From positions 62,001-126,000 of the forward strand of contig CANKXX010000003.1 in the NCBI GenBank assembly GCA_947487835.1: a stretch of DNA of 64,000 nt, read 5' to 3'. Position 1 is the first letter of the stretch. Each line of letters starts with the position of its first letter. This stretch comes from an uncultured Microbacteriaceae bacterium (lineage in GTDB: Bacteria; Actinomycetota; Actinomycetes; Actinomycetales; Microbacteriaceae). The notes below the pieces were generated by a model. The model saw only the letters and a list, made by a program, of their open reading frames with translations. It was not told the origin of the DNA and made no database searches. This document shows positions 33,097 to 40,565 of the stretch, in pieces. Position numbers and translations under genes: made by a program.

Positions 33097-34100
33097 TTCC
33101 GGTCCCCCTCGTAGTAGACGAAACGGTTGCCGAACTTCACCTGGATGACCGTGATGATCATGATGATCAGGAAGATCAGCCACGCCATGGCGGCGGCGAA
33201 GCCGAAGTTGAAGTTACGGAACGCCTGCTGGAACAGATAGACCGCGTAGAACAGGGACGACTCCGGCGATGCGTTCGTCTGGTTACGCCAGAACAGCAGG
33301 AACGCCTGGTCGAACACCTGCAGGGCCGCGATGGTGAGCACGAGCACGTTGAAGAAGATGGTGCCCGAGATCATCGGCACGGTGATGCTGAAGAATTGGC
33401 GCACCTTGCCCGCTCCGTCGAGCGACGCGACCTCGTACAGGTCGACCGGCACGTTCTTCAGGGCGGCGAGGAAGATGATCATCGTGCCGCTCACCGACCA
33501 GAGCGTCATCAGCACGATGGACGGCTTCACCCAGTTCGGGTCGGTCAGCCACTGCGGGCCCTGGATGCCGATCGCGGCGAGTCCGCGGTTGATCGCCCCG
33601 TAGTTGCCGTTCAGCAGCAGGAGGAACACGGACGCGGCAGCGACCGACGGGGTCATCTTCGGCAGGTAGTACAGGGTGCGGAACAGCCCGGCACCGCGGC
33701 CCACGCGGTTCAGCAGCATCGCGAGGAAGAGCGCGAACGCGATCTCCAGCGGCACCGCCATGATGGCGTAGAAGAGGGTGTTGCCGAGGGCGAGCATGAC
33801 CTTCGGGTCGTCGATGAGGTTCGTGTAGTTCTCGAGGCCGATCGGCGTCGCCGTGTCGGTCGCGAGGTCGTAGTCGCTGAACGAGATCACGAGGCTGTAG
33901 ATCATGGCGCCGAGCGTGAAGACCAGGAAACCGAGCACCCACGGCAGGATGAACAGGTAGCCGGCCACGGCCTCGCGGCGGTTGTACTTGATGCGGACCT
34001 TCGGCGGCTTCGGCCCCTTGCCGCGGCCGCTGCGCTTCTCGCGCTCGACCGTTCCCGCCGGCTCGATCGGAACGATCGGCAGTGCCTTGAGATTGCTCAT
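33093..34100 (-). CDS. Carbohydrate ABC transporter permease (MalF type)
   Basis: 335 residues. A basic, Pro/Lys-rich cytoplasmic N-terminus (about 45 residues) is followed by six hydrophobic segments and the EAA loop VDLYEVASLDGAGKVRQFFSI. Typical first permease of a CUT1 importer. The ATG at 34100 is chosen because a short upstream ORF ends across it (ATGA). The operon starts at a good promoter with a LacI-type operator (34190-34207). Confidence 0.92.
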   Translation of the reverse strand: MSNLKALPIVPIEPAGTVEREKRSGRGKGPKPPKVRIKYNRREAVAGYLFILPWVLGFLVFTLGAMIYSLVISFSDYDLATDTATPIGLENYTNLIDDPKVMLALGNTLFYAIMAVPLEIAFALFLAMLLNRVGRGAGLFRTLYYLPKMTPSVAAASVFLLLLNGNYGAINRGLAAIGIQGPQWLTDPNWVKPSIVLMTLWSVSGTMIIFLAALKNVPVDLYEVASLDGAGKVRQFFSITVPMISGTIFFNVLVLTIAALQVFDQAFLLFWRNQTNASPESSLFYAVYLFQQAFRNFNFGFAAAMAWLIFLIIMIITVIQVKFGNRFVYYEGDRK

Positions 34101-34150
34101 GGGGTGCCCCGGAACCCGGGACCCCCGGCAGTCGCGTGTGTTGTTGTCAT
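34097..34150 (-). CDS. 17-codon leader ORF before the MalF-type permease
   Basis: ATG at 34150 preceded by GGAAAGGGATGGCC; 17 codons (MTTTHATAGGPGFRGTP) ending at a TGA that overlaps the permease ATG. Its start resembles that of the second permease (MTTTLGTS). It may be a coupled leader peptide or the true permease N-terminus separated by a single-base change in the G-rich stretch. Confidence 0.4.
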   Translation of the reverse strand: MTTTHATAGGPGFRGTP

Positions 34151-34189
34151 GGCCATCCCTTTCCAGGAGAGCTCCCGCAAACCGCGCTG

Positions 34190-34207
34190 TGTGGCATCGT
34201 TGCCACA
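34190..34207 (-). promoter_or_regulatory. LacI-type operator
   Basis: TGTGGCATCGTTGCCACA, an exact copy of the site at 30040, in the divergent spacer between the permeases and the LacI gene; eight bases after the minus-strand -10. Confidence 0.9.
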
Positions 34208-34215
34208 CAGTCAGC

Positions 34216-34244
34216 ACTGTAAAGCCAGCGCATGCCGAAGGCAA
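34216..34244 (-). promoter_or_regulatory. Promoter of the permease operon
   Basis: On the minus strand TTGCCT (34244-34239), 17 bases, TACAGT (34221-34216), followed by the LacI-type operator. Confidence 0.75.
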
Positions 34245-34365
34245 GGGCAGTGCTCTCGCGGCTCACGCTATACCATCGTGATTCCGGGCCAAGGATATGG
34301 GTTTTCCGCCCGGTGTGTGCCGCTCACGCCCCGTGGTGGTCCCGCTGCGAAACGAAGGGAGCCGC

Positions 34366-35406
34366 ATGGCCGACGGTACGCCGACGCGCCCCGGATCCCC
34401 GCGTCGCGCCACCCTCAAGGACGTCGCCCGCGCGGCCGGCGTCTCCCAGTCCACGACGTCCCGGGCGATGAGCGGCGAGGGCTACGTCGCCGCCGCGGTG
34501 CGCGAGCGCATCCTCGCCGCCGCCGACGACCTGGGCTACGTGCCGCACGCCATGGCACGCAGCCTGCGCAAGCAGGTGAGCCGGTCCGTGGGCGTGCTCG
34601 TGTCCGATCTGCGCAACACGTTCTACGCCGACCTCGCCGCCGGCATCGCCTCCCGCGCCCGGCAGGGCGGCTACACGATGATGCTCGTCGACGATCAGGG
34701 CCTCGTCGAGGAGGAGCGCAGCGCCGCGCAGGCCTTCGTCTCCACCCGCGCCGCGGGCGTGATCGTCACGCCCCTGTCCGGCGACGTGTCGCAGTACCTG
34801 ATGCGCCAGCACATCCCCGTCGTGGAGGTGGACCGGCAGTTCTCCTCCGGAGCCTGCGACGCCGTCGTGATCGACAACGCGGGGGTCGCCCGGCGCATGA
34901 CCGACCACCTGATCGCCCTCGGCCACCGCAGGATCGCGCTGCTGATCGACGAGACGGACTGGACCACGGGCGGCGAGCGCTTCGCCGGTTACCAGCGCTC
35001 GCTCGAGGAGTCCGGCATCCCCGCCGACCCCAGCCTCCTCGTGACGGCCGGATGGGACGCGGACCACGCCCGCACGGCCGCGATCGACATCCTCGCCCGC
35101 CGCGACCACCCCACCGCGGTGTTCGCGGCGAACAACCTCCTGGCCGAGGGCGTGTGGCGCGCGGCCAACGACCTCGGCCTACGCATTCCGAACGACCTCA
35201 GCATCGTGTCGTTCGACGACGCGCGGTGGATGAGCATGGTGAGCCCGGGCATCACGGCGGTCGCGCAGGACGCGGTCGCGCTCGGCGAGGCCGCGATGGA
35301 CCGGCTGCTCGAGCGCATCGCCGCTCCCGACGCGGAGCCGGTCACGCAGGTGCTCGACGCGCAGATCCTGCCGCGGGGCTCCACCGCCGCGCCCCGCACG
35401 CCCTAG
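34366..35406 (+). CDS. LacI-family transcriptional regulator
   Basis: 346 residues. N-terminal helix-turn-helix and hinge: TLKDVARAAGVSQSTTSRAM (about residues 13-32) then a LAAADDLGYVPHAMARSLR hinge. The effector-binding domain has the periplasmic-binding-protein fold (VGVLVSDLRNTFYADLAAG; FDDARWMSMVSPGIT near the end). The ATG at 34366 has GAAGGGAG upstream. It is divergent from the permease operon, with an exact operator between. It most probably represses the mannoside genes described here, and perhaps itself, until a mannoside binds (inference from operator positions). Confidence 0.93.
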   Translation: MADGTPTRPGSPRRATLKDVARAAGVSQSTTSRAMSGEGYVAAAVRERILAAADDLGYVPHAMARSLRKQVSRSVGVLVSDLRNTFYADLAAGIASRARQGGYTMMLVDDQGLVEEERSAAQAFVSTRAAGVIVTPLSGDVSQYLMRQHIPVVEVDRQFSSGACDAVVIDNAGVARRMTDHLIALGHRRIALLIDETDWTTGGERFAGYQRSLEESGIPADPSLLVTAGWDADHARTAAIDILARRDHPTAVFAANNLLAEGVWRAANDLGLRIPNDLSIVSFDDARWMSMVSPGITAVAQDAVALGEAAMDRLLERIAAPDAEPVTQVLDAQILPRGSTAAPRTP

Positions 35407-35482
35407 TCGCCGGGGTCGACCGGCTCCGCACTCCGCCGCCCCCGCACCCCCCGCCGCTTCCCCCCCTGTCGCCTCCCCTGCT

Positions 35483-35545
35483 CCTGCCCAGGCACAAGGA
35501 TCCTGCCCGGGTTAAAGCTGTGCAGGATCCTTCTGCCTGGGCAGG
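35483..35545. repeat. Two-step palindromic element between convergent genes
   Basis: CCTGCCCAGGCA / TGCCTGGGCAGG outer arms and AAGGATCCTGC / GCAGGATCCTT inner arms separated by a two-base mismatch. Same architecture as 31762 and 31962 but different sequence. Probably a bidirectional terminator. Confidence 0.85.
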
Positions 35546-35588
35546 GGCCGGTGCACTGACCGCGGTGACGGCCCGCGGAGACTGCCGC

Positions 35589-36635
35589 TCAGGCGGAGAC
35601 GAGGGACGCGGCGGTCATCACCGGGGCGACGCTACGGGTGCGGACCGACTTGTAGGCGGCGAGGATGATGCCGAGCACCTCGATCCCCTCCTTCTCGGTG
35701 TGCAGCGGCCGCGTGCCGTTCGCGACGCTGCTCGCGAAGTGCGCGATCTCAGCGGCGAACTCGTGCGCCGGCTCGAAGGCGATCGTGACCGGCGCCTCGC
35801 CGCGCAGCTGGTAGGTGAGGGACGTCTCCCCGTCGCTGTACAGCGACCCGAGCTCGCCCACGACCGAGAACCGCTCCGTGTTGCCGGAGGGCTGGTACGC
35901 CCAGCTCGTCACGATGCTGCCGAGCACGCCGTTGTCGAAGCGCACGAGCACCTGGGCGGAGTCCTCGCCCTCCATGAAGGTGAGCCGGTGCGTGCTGAGC
36001 ATCGCCGTCGCCTCGACGGGCACCCCACCGGCGAGGTGCAGAAGCAGGTACGACGGGTGGTAGCCCGTGTCGATCAGCTCTCCCCCGCCGCTCGTCTTGG
36101 CGCTCGCCCGCCAGCCCATGCTCTCCGGGGTGAAGTCGTTGAAGAAGCTGTCGGTGGTGCGCACCTCGAAGACGCGGCCGAGTAGCCCGGAGTCGAGCAG
36201 CTCTTTCGCCTTGGCGACCGGCGGCAGGAACAGCTGGTTGTGGGCGCACATCACCGTGATGCCGCTCTCCGTCACGGCGGCGCCGATCTCCGCCGCCTCC
36301 TCCGCTGTGAGGCAGAGCGGCTTCTCGCACAGCACGTGCTTTCCGGCCCGGGCCGCGGCCACGATCGCGTCCTTGTGCAGGTGGTGCGGCAGGCAGATGT
36401 CCACGGCGTCGATGTCGGCCTCGGCCAGCATGGTGCGGTAGTCGTCGTACACCGCCGCCCCGAACTCGGCCGCGCGCTGTACGGCGTTCTCGGTCACCGG
36501 ATCCGCGACGGCGGCGACGCGGGTGCTGTCGGGATTGCGCCGGTAGCCGCCGGCGTGCGCCACGGTGATGCCGCCGGCCCCGATGAGGCCGATGCGGATG
36601 GGAAGTGCGGGACGGGCGGGGGTGGACGAACTCAC
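35589..36635 (-). CDS. Gfo/Idh/MocA-family oxidoreductase
   Basis: 348 residues. N-terminal NAD(P)-binding IGLIGAGGITVAHAGGY (about residues 14-30), the family EKP motif in CEKPLCLTAEEAAE, and DTGYHPSYLLLHL containing the catalytic-site His. GTG start at 36635 with a weak ribosome-binding site. Members oxidise or reduce sugars, inositols or their derivatives with NAD(P). Downstream of another Gfo/Idh gene in the same direction (95-base gap with a tandem repeat), and next to the LacI gene. The substrate is unknown. Confidence 0.9.
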   Translation of the reverse strand: MSSSTPARPALPIRIGLIGAGGITVAHAGGYRRNPDSTRVAAVADPVTENAVQRAAEFGAAVYDDYRTMLAEADIDAVDICLPHHLHKDAIVAAARAGKHVLCEKPLCLTAEEAAEIGAAVTESGITVMCAHNQLFLPPVAKAKELLDSGLLGRVFEVRTTDSFFNDFTPESMGWRASAKTSGGGELIDTGYHPSYLLLHLAGGVPVEATAMLSTHRLTFMEGEDSAQVLVRFDNGVLGSIVTSWAYQPSGNTERFSVVGELGSLYSDGETSLTYQLRGEAPVTIAFEPAHEFAAEIAHFASSVANGTRPLHTEKEGIEVLGIILAAYKSVRTRSVAPVMTAASLVSA

Positions 36636-36680
36636 GGCAGTTGACTCGATTCGGCGCTGAAGGATCGGATGGGGGAACAG

Positions 36681-36725
36681 GAGGATGCGGGCGGGGAGGA
36701 TGCGGGCGGGGAGGGTGCGGGCGGG
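36681..36725. repeat. 15-base tandem repeat, three units
   Basis: GAGGATGCGGGCGGG twice exactly and GAGGGTGCGGGCGGG once, between two Gfo/Idh genes and starting 45 bases upstream of the second start codon. Confidence 0.85.
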
Positions 36726-36730
36726 CGGGC

Positions 36731-37783
36731 TCAGACCGAGGAGACGGCGGGCATCGAGGACGCGACGCCGTCACTCCCGGCCGCGTAGGGCCGGGCTCCC
36801 CCGACGGCGGCCTCGTTCGCCGCGACGACGAGCCGGGTGAGCTCGACGGCGGCGCGGACGTTCTCCGTGGCGACCGTGCCGGCACGGATGGAGCTCACCC
36901 ACTGCGCGAACGGACCGGGCTCGGCGGCCGGCAGTGGCACCTCGCGCCACTCCTCCCCGCCGAACGCGGCCCCCTTGGCCAGGAGGGCGTCGGACGCGAA
37001 GCCGTGCAGAACGCTGCCCTCGGTTCCGCGCAGCTCGAGGGTGAACGCCCCGGGGGTCGTGACGAAGCTCGCCTCGATCACCCCGATCGCGCCGTCCGGG
37101 TAGCCGAGCGTCACCACCGCGTTGTCCTCGACGCCTCGGCCGCTGACGCTCGTGTAGGTGGCGCTCACCGTCGCCGGCTCGGCCCCGAGGAAGTGCTGCG
37201 TGAGGTAGGCGGGGTGGCAGCCCAGATCGGCGAGGGCGCCGCCGATGGCCGCGTCGCGATCGGCGAAGCGCTCGGGCAGCCAGTCGTGCACCCACCCGTC
37301 GTGGGCGAGGCGGATGCGGCAGTAGGTGAGCTCGCCGAGCGCGCCGGTCTCGATCAGCCGGCGCACCGCGAGGGTGGTCGGGTCCGAGAGCCGCGGAAGC
37401 GACACGACCACGGAGACGCCGCGCTCCTTCGCGCGGGCGAGGATGTCCTCGGCCTCCGCGACCGTGGGCGCGAGCAGCTTCTCCGTGAACACGTGCTTGC
37501 CCGCCGCCACCGCCCGGGTGATCACGTCGTGATGCTCCGAGGTGGCGGTGGTGACCGTCACGGCGTCGATGTCGTCGCGGGCGAGGAGCTCGTCGAGATC
37601 GCCCACGAAAGCGACGTCGAACTCGTCCGCCCCGGCCCGGCCGCGCTCCGCATCCGGGTCCCACACCGCGGCGAGGGTGGTGTCCGGATGGGCGAGCACG
37701 GAGCGGGCGTAGTCGCCCGCGTGCACGTGCCAGAAGCCGAGAACGGCGACCGAGAGAGGTCCTGACGGCAGTGGTCGAGGCAT
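36731..37783 (-). CDS. Gfo/Idh/MocA-family oxidoreductase
   Basis: 350 residues. The Rossmann start VAVLGFWHVHAGDYARSVL is unusual: the glycine-rich loop is GFWHVH rather than GxGxxG, as in a subset of the family. FTEKLLAPTVAEAE replaces the EKP motif with EKL. DLGCHPAYLTQHFLG supplies the active-site His. ATG at 37783. Two half-conserved LacI-like sites lie upstream (37807, 37897), so it may belong to the LacI regulon. The reaction and the value of the altered motifs are unknown. Confidence 0.85.
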   Translation of the reverse strand: MPRPLPSGPLSVAVLGFWHVHAGDYARSVLAHPDTTLAAVWDPDAERGRAGADEFDVAFVGDLDELLARDDIDAVTVTTATSEHHDVITRAVAAGKHVFTEKLLAPTVAEAEDILARAKERGVSVVVSLPRLSDPTTLAVRRLIETGALGELTYCRIRLAHDGWVHDWLPERFADRDAAIGGALADLGCHPAYLTQHFLGAEPATVSATYTSVSGRGVEDNAVVTLGYPDGAIGVIEASFVTTPGAFTLELRGTEGSVLHGFASDALLAKGAAFGGEEWREVPLPAAEPGPFAQWVSSIRAGTVATENVRAAVELTRLVVAANEAAVGGARPYAAGSDGVASSMPAVSSV

Positions 37784-37806
37784 GGGTCGGGGTTCCTCCG
37801 CGCGGC

Positions 37807-37822
37807 TATGGGATCGATTTCA
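37807..37822 (-). promoter_or_regulatory. LacI-like site A before the Gfo/Idh gene
   Basis: TATGGGATCGATTTCA shares the left half and the ATCGAT centre of the mannoside operator. A second similar site starts exactly 90 bases away. Confidence 0.5.
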
Positions 37823-37896
37823 GCGACGTGCCGGGAAACCATAACTTCTGCTTCTCGAGCAGCACCAGTCCCTTGCGCGCGATTCGCGCGAATCCC

Positions 37897-37912
37897 TATG
37901 GCATCGTTCTCA
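37897..37912 (-). promoter_or_regulatory. LacI-like site B before the Gfo/Idh gene
   Basis: TATGGCATCGTTCTCA: the first twelve bases differ from TGTGGCATCGTT at one position only; the right half is diverged. With site A it could support DNA looping. Confidence 0.5.
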
Positions 37913-37917
37913 GAGCG

Positions 37918-39156
37918 TCACCCGGCGGGTGTCACCTCGAGCACGAAGCCGCTCGCGGGCAGCGCCGGCATCCGCCTCAGGCTCACCCGCAGGTCCTGCT
38001 CCGGGACGGTGTAATTCAGGGCCACGAGCCGTCGGATCGACTCCGTGAGGATCGTCATGGTGAGAGGTTCGCCGGGGCAACGATGGCCGTGCTCGGGCGT
38101 CCCGCCACCCTGCGGGATCAGCGTGTCGGGGTCACCGGACCAGTCCCGGAAACGCTCGGGGCGGAAGGCGGTGGGGTCGGGCCACAGGTCCGGGTGGTGG
38201 TTGGTGCCGTAGAGGTCGAGCAGAACCCAGCCGCCCCGCCGGATCGGCGTCCCGTTCCAGTCGAGATCCTGGCGCGCGGTGGCACCGACCACGGGGAAGA
38301 ACGGTGTCCGGCGGCGCACCTCCTGGGCGAAGTTCTCCAGGTCGGAGAGGTCGCCCGAGGCGAAGCGGTGCCGCCAGTCCGGGCGGTCGTGCAGCACGAG
38401 AGCCGCGAACACCACGAACCGGGCGACCGCGACCGTGGGGCGCAGGATGTTCAGCAGCTCGACCGCGGCCACGTCGACAGGGAGAAGGTCGCCCTTCCCG
38501 TTTCGGGCGTCGGCCACCACCCGCACGGCGCTGCCGGCGGGAGGGTCGATGCGCCCCGCCCGCACCTCCCGGACGAGGCCACGGGCCCAGCGTTCGGTCC
38601 GGTGCCGCAGTGCGATGGCGGCCCAGTTGCGCGGCCCGAATCGGCCCGCGTTCTCGATCATGGCGCCCAACTCCTTCGTGCGCGGCCCGACCTCGTTCTC
38701 CGGCAGGGGCACACCCGCCCAGCGCGTCACCGCCCGGGTGAGCAGTTCCCTCATCTCGCCGTGCAGCGTCACCGTGCCGGCTGCGCGCCAGCGACCCTCC
38801 GCCCTCTGCCATTCCTCGGCCAGGATCCCGCGGAAGCTCTCGCCTCCGTCGCGGTAGACGAGGTGGAGGAACGTCAGCTTGCGCTTCTCGTGCTCGACGT
38901 CCTCGAGTGTCTGCACGCTTCCGACGTCCTGCAGGAGGAGCTGCGTCGTCGGCGGCAGCGCTCCGGTCCGGGAGAAGCGGCGACCCTCGTACACGAAGCG
39001 AGCCGCGTCGGGCCCGCGGAGGCAGGTGACGGGACGGAGCGCGATGCGCGTGCGGAAGCCGTCGGAGCCGAGGCGCTCGCACCGGCGGGAGATGAACCGG
39101 TATCCCTCACCGAGGAACGCCACGGTGCTGTCGGGGGTTCTCAGCGCGGGGATCAT
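37918..39156 (-). CDS. CYP152-family cytochrome P450 (fatty-acid peroxygenase type)
   Basis: 412 residues. The heme-ligand motif is GHRCPGEP with Cys360. Arg239 and Pro240 in NILRPTVAVARF match the arginine that anchors the fatty-acid carboxylate in CYP152 enzymes (Arg242 in the Bacillus BSbeta enzyme). Gln82 in GSVQTL occupies the position that is Gln in hydroxylases and His in the decarboxylase OleT, which favours alpha/beta hydroxylation using H2O2. The ATG at 39156 has GAGGAG upstream; longer open frames upstream are not homologous. Single gene, no redox partner nearby, as expected for a peroxygenase. Confidence 0.9.
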   Translation of the reverse strand: MIPALRTPDSTVAFLGEGYRFISRRCERLGSDGFRTRIALRPVTCLRGPDAARFVYEGRRFSRTGALPPTTQLLLQDVGSVQTLEDVEHEKRKLTFLHLVYRDGGESFRGILAEEWQRAEGRWRAAGTVTLHGEMRELLTRAVTRWAGVPLPENEVGPRTKELGAMIENAGRFGPRNWAAIALRHRTERWARGLVREVRAGRIDPPAGSAVRVVADARNGKGDLLPVDVAAVELLNILRPTVAVARFVVFAALVLHDRPDWRHRFASGDLSDLENFAQEVRRRTPFFPVVGATARQDLDWNGTPIRRGGWVLLDLYGTNHHPDLWPDPTAFRPERFRDWSGDPDTLIPQGGGTPEHGHRCPGEPLTMTILTESIRRLVALNYTVPEQDLRVSLRRMPALPASGFVLEVTPAG

Positions 39157-39241
39157 TGGTGCTCCTCTCGTCCCACCGCGGACCGCTTTCGCGGTGCCGG
39201 TCAACGCTACGCGCATAGGGTTGCTGCGGAGGTGGAGGGGC

Positions 39242-39688
39242 ATGCGAGTCGACCGGGCGGCGTCGGGGATGCGCCACGCGTTCCCCCCGTGGCGCTCCGT
39301 GCTTCTCGTGCTGCTCGGCGGCACGGTGGGCACCGGCCTCCGGGAGGCCATCACGCTCGTCACCCCGCGCGTCGGTGACGTGCCGGTCGCGACGGTCGGG
39401 ATCAATGTCGTCGGCGCCTTCCTGCTCGGGATCCTGCTCGAACGCCTGGCCCGAGGAGGGCCGGATGCGGGTACGCGCGACGACCTGCGCCTCCTCCTCG
39501 GCGTGGGTGCCCTCGGCGGCTTCACGACCTACAGCGCCCTGGCGATGGACACCGTGCTGCTCGGCTCGCAGGATCCGGCAATCGCCCTCGTCTACGCGCT
39601 GGGCACGCTGGTCATCGGCGCCGTCGCGTCCTGGGCAGGCATCGCCGTGGCGGCTCGCGGCCCCCGTCGACAGGGGGCGCGGTCGTGA
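39242..39688 (+). CDS. crcB: Fluoride exporter CrcB, first subunit
   Basis: 148 residues, four hydrophobic segments. Fluoride-channel motifs GGTVGTGLREA, NVVGAFLLGILLERL and GALGGFTTYSALAMD are present. ATG at 39242 with GGAGGTGGAGGGG upstream. It overlaps the second crcB by four bases, so the pair likely forms a heterodimeric Fluc channel that removes cytoplasmic fluoride. I looked for a fluoride riboswitch in the short leader and did not find the conserved core. Confidence 0.93.
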   Translation: MRVDRAASGMRHAFPPWRSVLLVLLGGTVGTGLREAITLVTPRVGDVPVATVGINVVGAFLLGILLERLARGGPDAGTRDDLRLLLGVGALGGFTTYSALAMDTVLLGSQDPAIALVYALGTLVIGAVASWAGIAVAARGPRRQGARS

Positions 39689-40059
39689 TCCTCGTCCTCG
39701 CCGCGCTCGCGGGCGGGGTCGGGGCCGCCGCGCGCTTCGTGCTCGACGCGCTGCTGCGCGCCCGGCTTCCCGTGCGGTATCCGATCGGCACCGCGGTGAT
39801 CAACGTGACCGGCTCCCTGCTGCTGGGCCTCGTCACCGGGCTGGCCGGGGCCGCGCTGCTGTCCCCGGTGCTGCAGGTCGTGCTCGGCACCGGGCTGCTC
39901 GGCGGCTACACGACCTTCAGTTCCGCGAGCGTCGAGACCGTGCGCCTGGTGCGGGACGGGCGGCCTCGCGCCGCGCTCGCGCACAGCCTGGGCCTGCTGG
40001 TCACCTGCACGGCGTGCGCCGCACTGGGGCTGGCCGCCGGCCTGGCCCTCGGGGGCTGA
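39685..40059 (+). CDS. crcB: Fluoride exporter CrcB, second subunit
   Basis: 124 residues, four hydrophobic segments. GGVGAAARFVLD, NVTGSLLLGLVTGL and GLLGGYTTFSSASVE are the CrcB motifs. The GTG at 39685 overlaps the stop of the first copy (GTGA). The two copies differ clearly, consistent with two halves of an antiparallel heterodimer. Confidence 0.93.
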   Translation: MILVLAALAGGVGAAARFVLDALLRARLPVRYPIGTAVINVTGSLLLGLVTGLAGAALLSPVLQVVLGTGLLGGYTTFSSASVETVRLVRDGRPRAALAHSLGLLVTCTACAALGLAAGLALGG

Positions 40060-40137
40060 CGCGGATACGCTCGGCTCGCTCGGACAGCGGCGATCGGCCT
40101 GCTCCGAGCGGCTGTGATCGCCGGTGACCGGCGCCCG

Positions 40138-40443
40138 CTAGTCGAGCTCGGGCGGGTAGGACTTGATCGGCCCGGTCGGCGGGCTGTGCCGATCCTCCGG
40201 CCCGACGGGCGCGGGGTTCGGCCGCAGCGGTGAGCCGATGATCGGCGTCGTGCCCACGACCGTCCGGTGCGGGTGGCTGGTGGCGCGCGGCGAGCGAGCC
40301 GACAGAGCGTCCGCGGCCCGCAGGAGGCGCGCGGTGGCGAGCAACTGCATCCCCGACGAGACGAGCGAGATCGCCACGGCGGACAGCGCCGCGAGTGCGG
40401 CCAGCTCGTACGCCGCGCGGGCGGGATTCCGGTCTGCGGTCAT
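40138..40443 (-). CDS. Small hypothetical protein with one membrane segment
   Basis: 101 residues starting MTADRNPARAAYELA, ATG at 40443 with a GGGGAGCAGC site. One hydrophobic stretch (about residues 16-33) and a Pro-rich, probably disordered C-terminal half. Convergent with crcB; the CGGCGATC / GATCGCCG repeat at 40088-40123 may terminate both. The family is not recognised. Confidence 0.6.
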   Translation of the reverse strand: MTADRNPARAAYELAALAALSAVAISLVSSGMQLLATARLLRAADALSARSPRATSHPHRTVVGTTPIIGSPLRPNPAPVGPEDRHSPPTGPIKSYPPELD

Positions 40444-40565
40444 GCTGCTCCCCTCGGTCGCGGCCCTGCGGCCACGGTACCGGAGAACCGCTCCGTCCCG
40501 AGAGGGGATATCCGGGCGACCAGGTGGACGCGCGGCGAACGGACGACTGCGTCGTGCGGCGGGCG

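Noticed and set aside
39157-39241. Fluoride riboswitch before the crcB pair
   Set aside because: The leader is only about 85 bases and lacks the conserved core of the motif.
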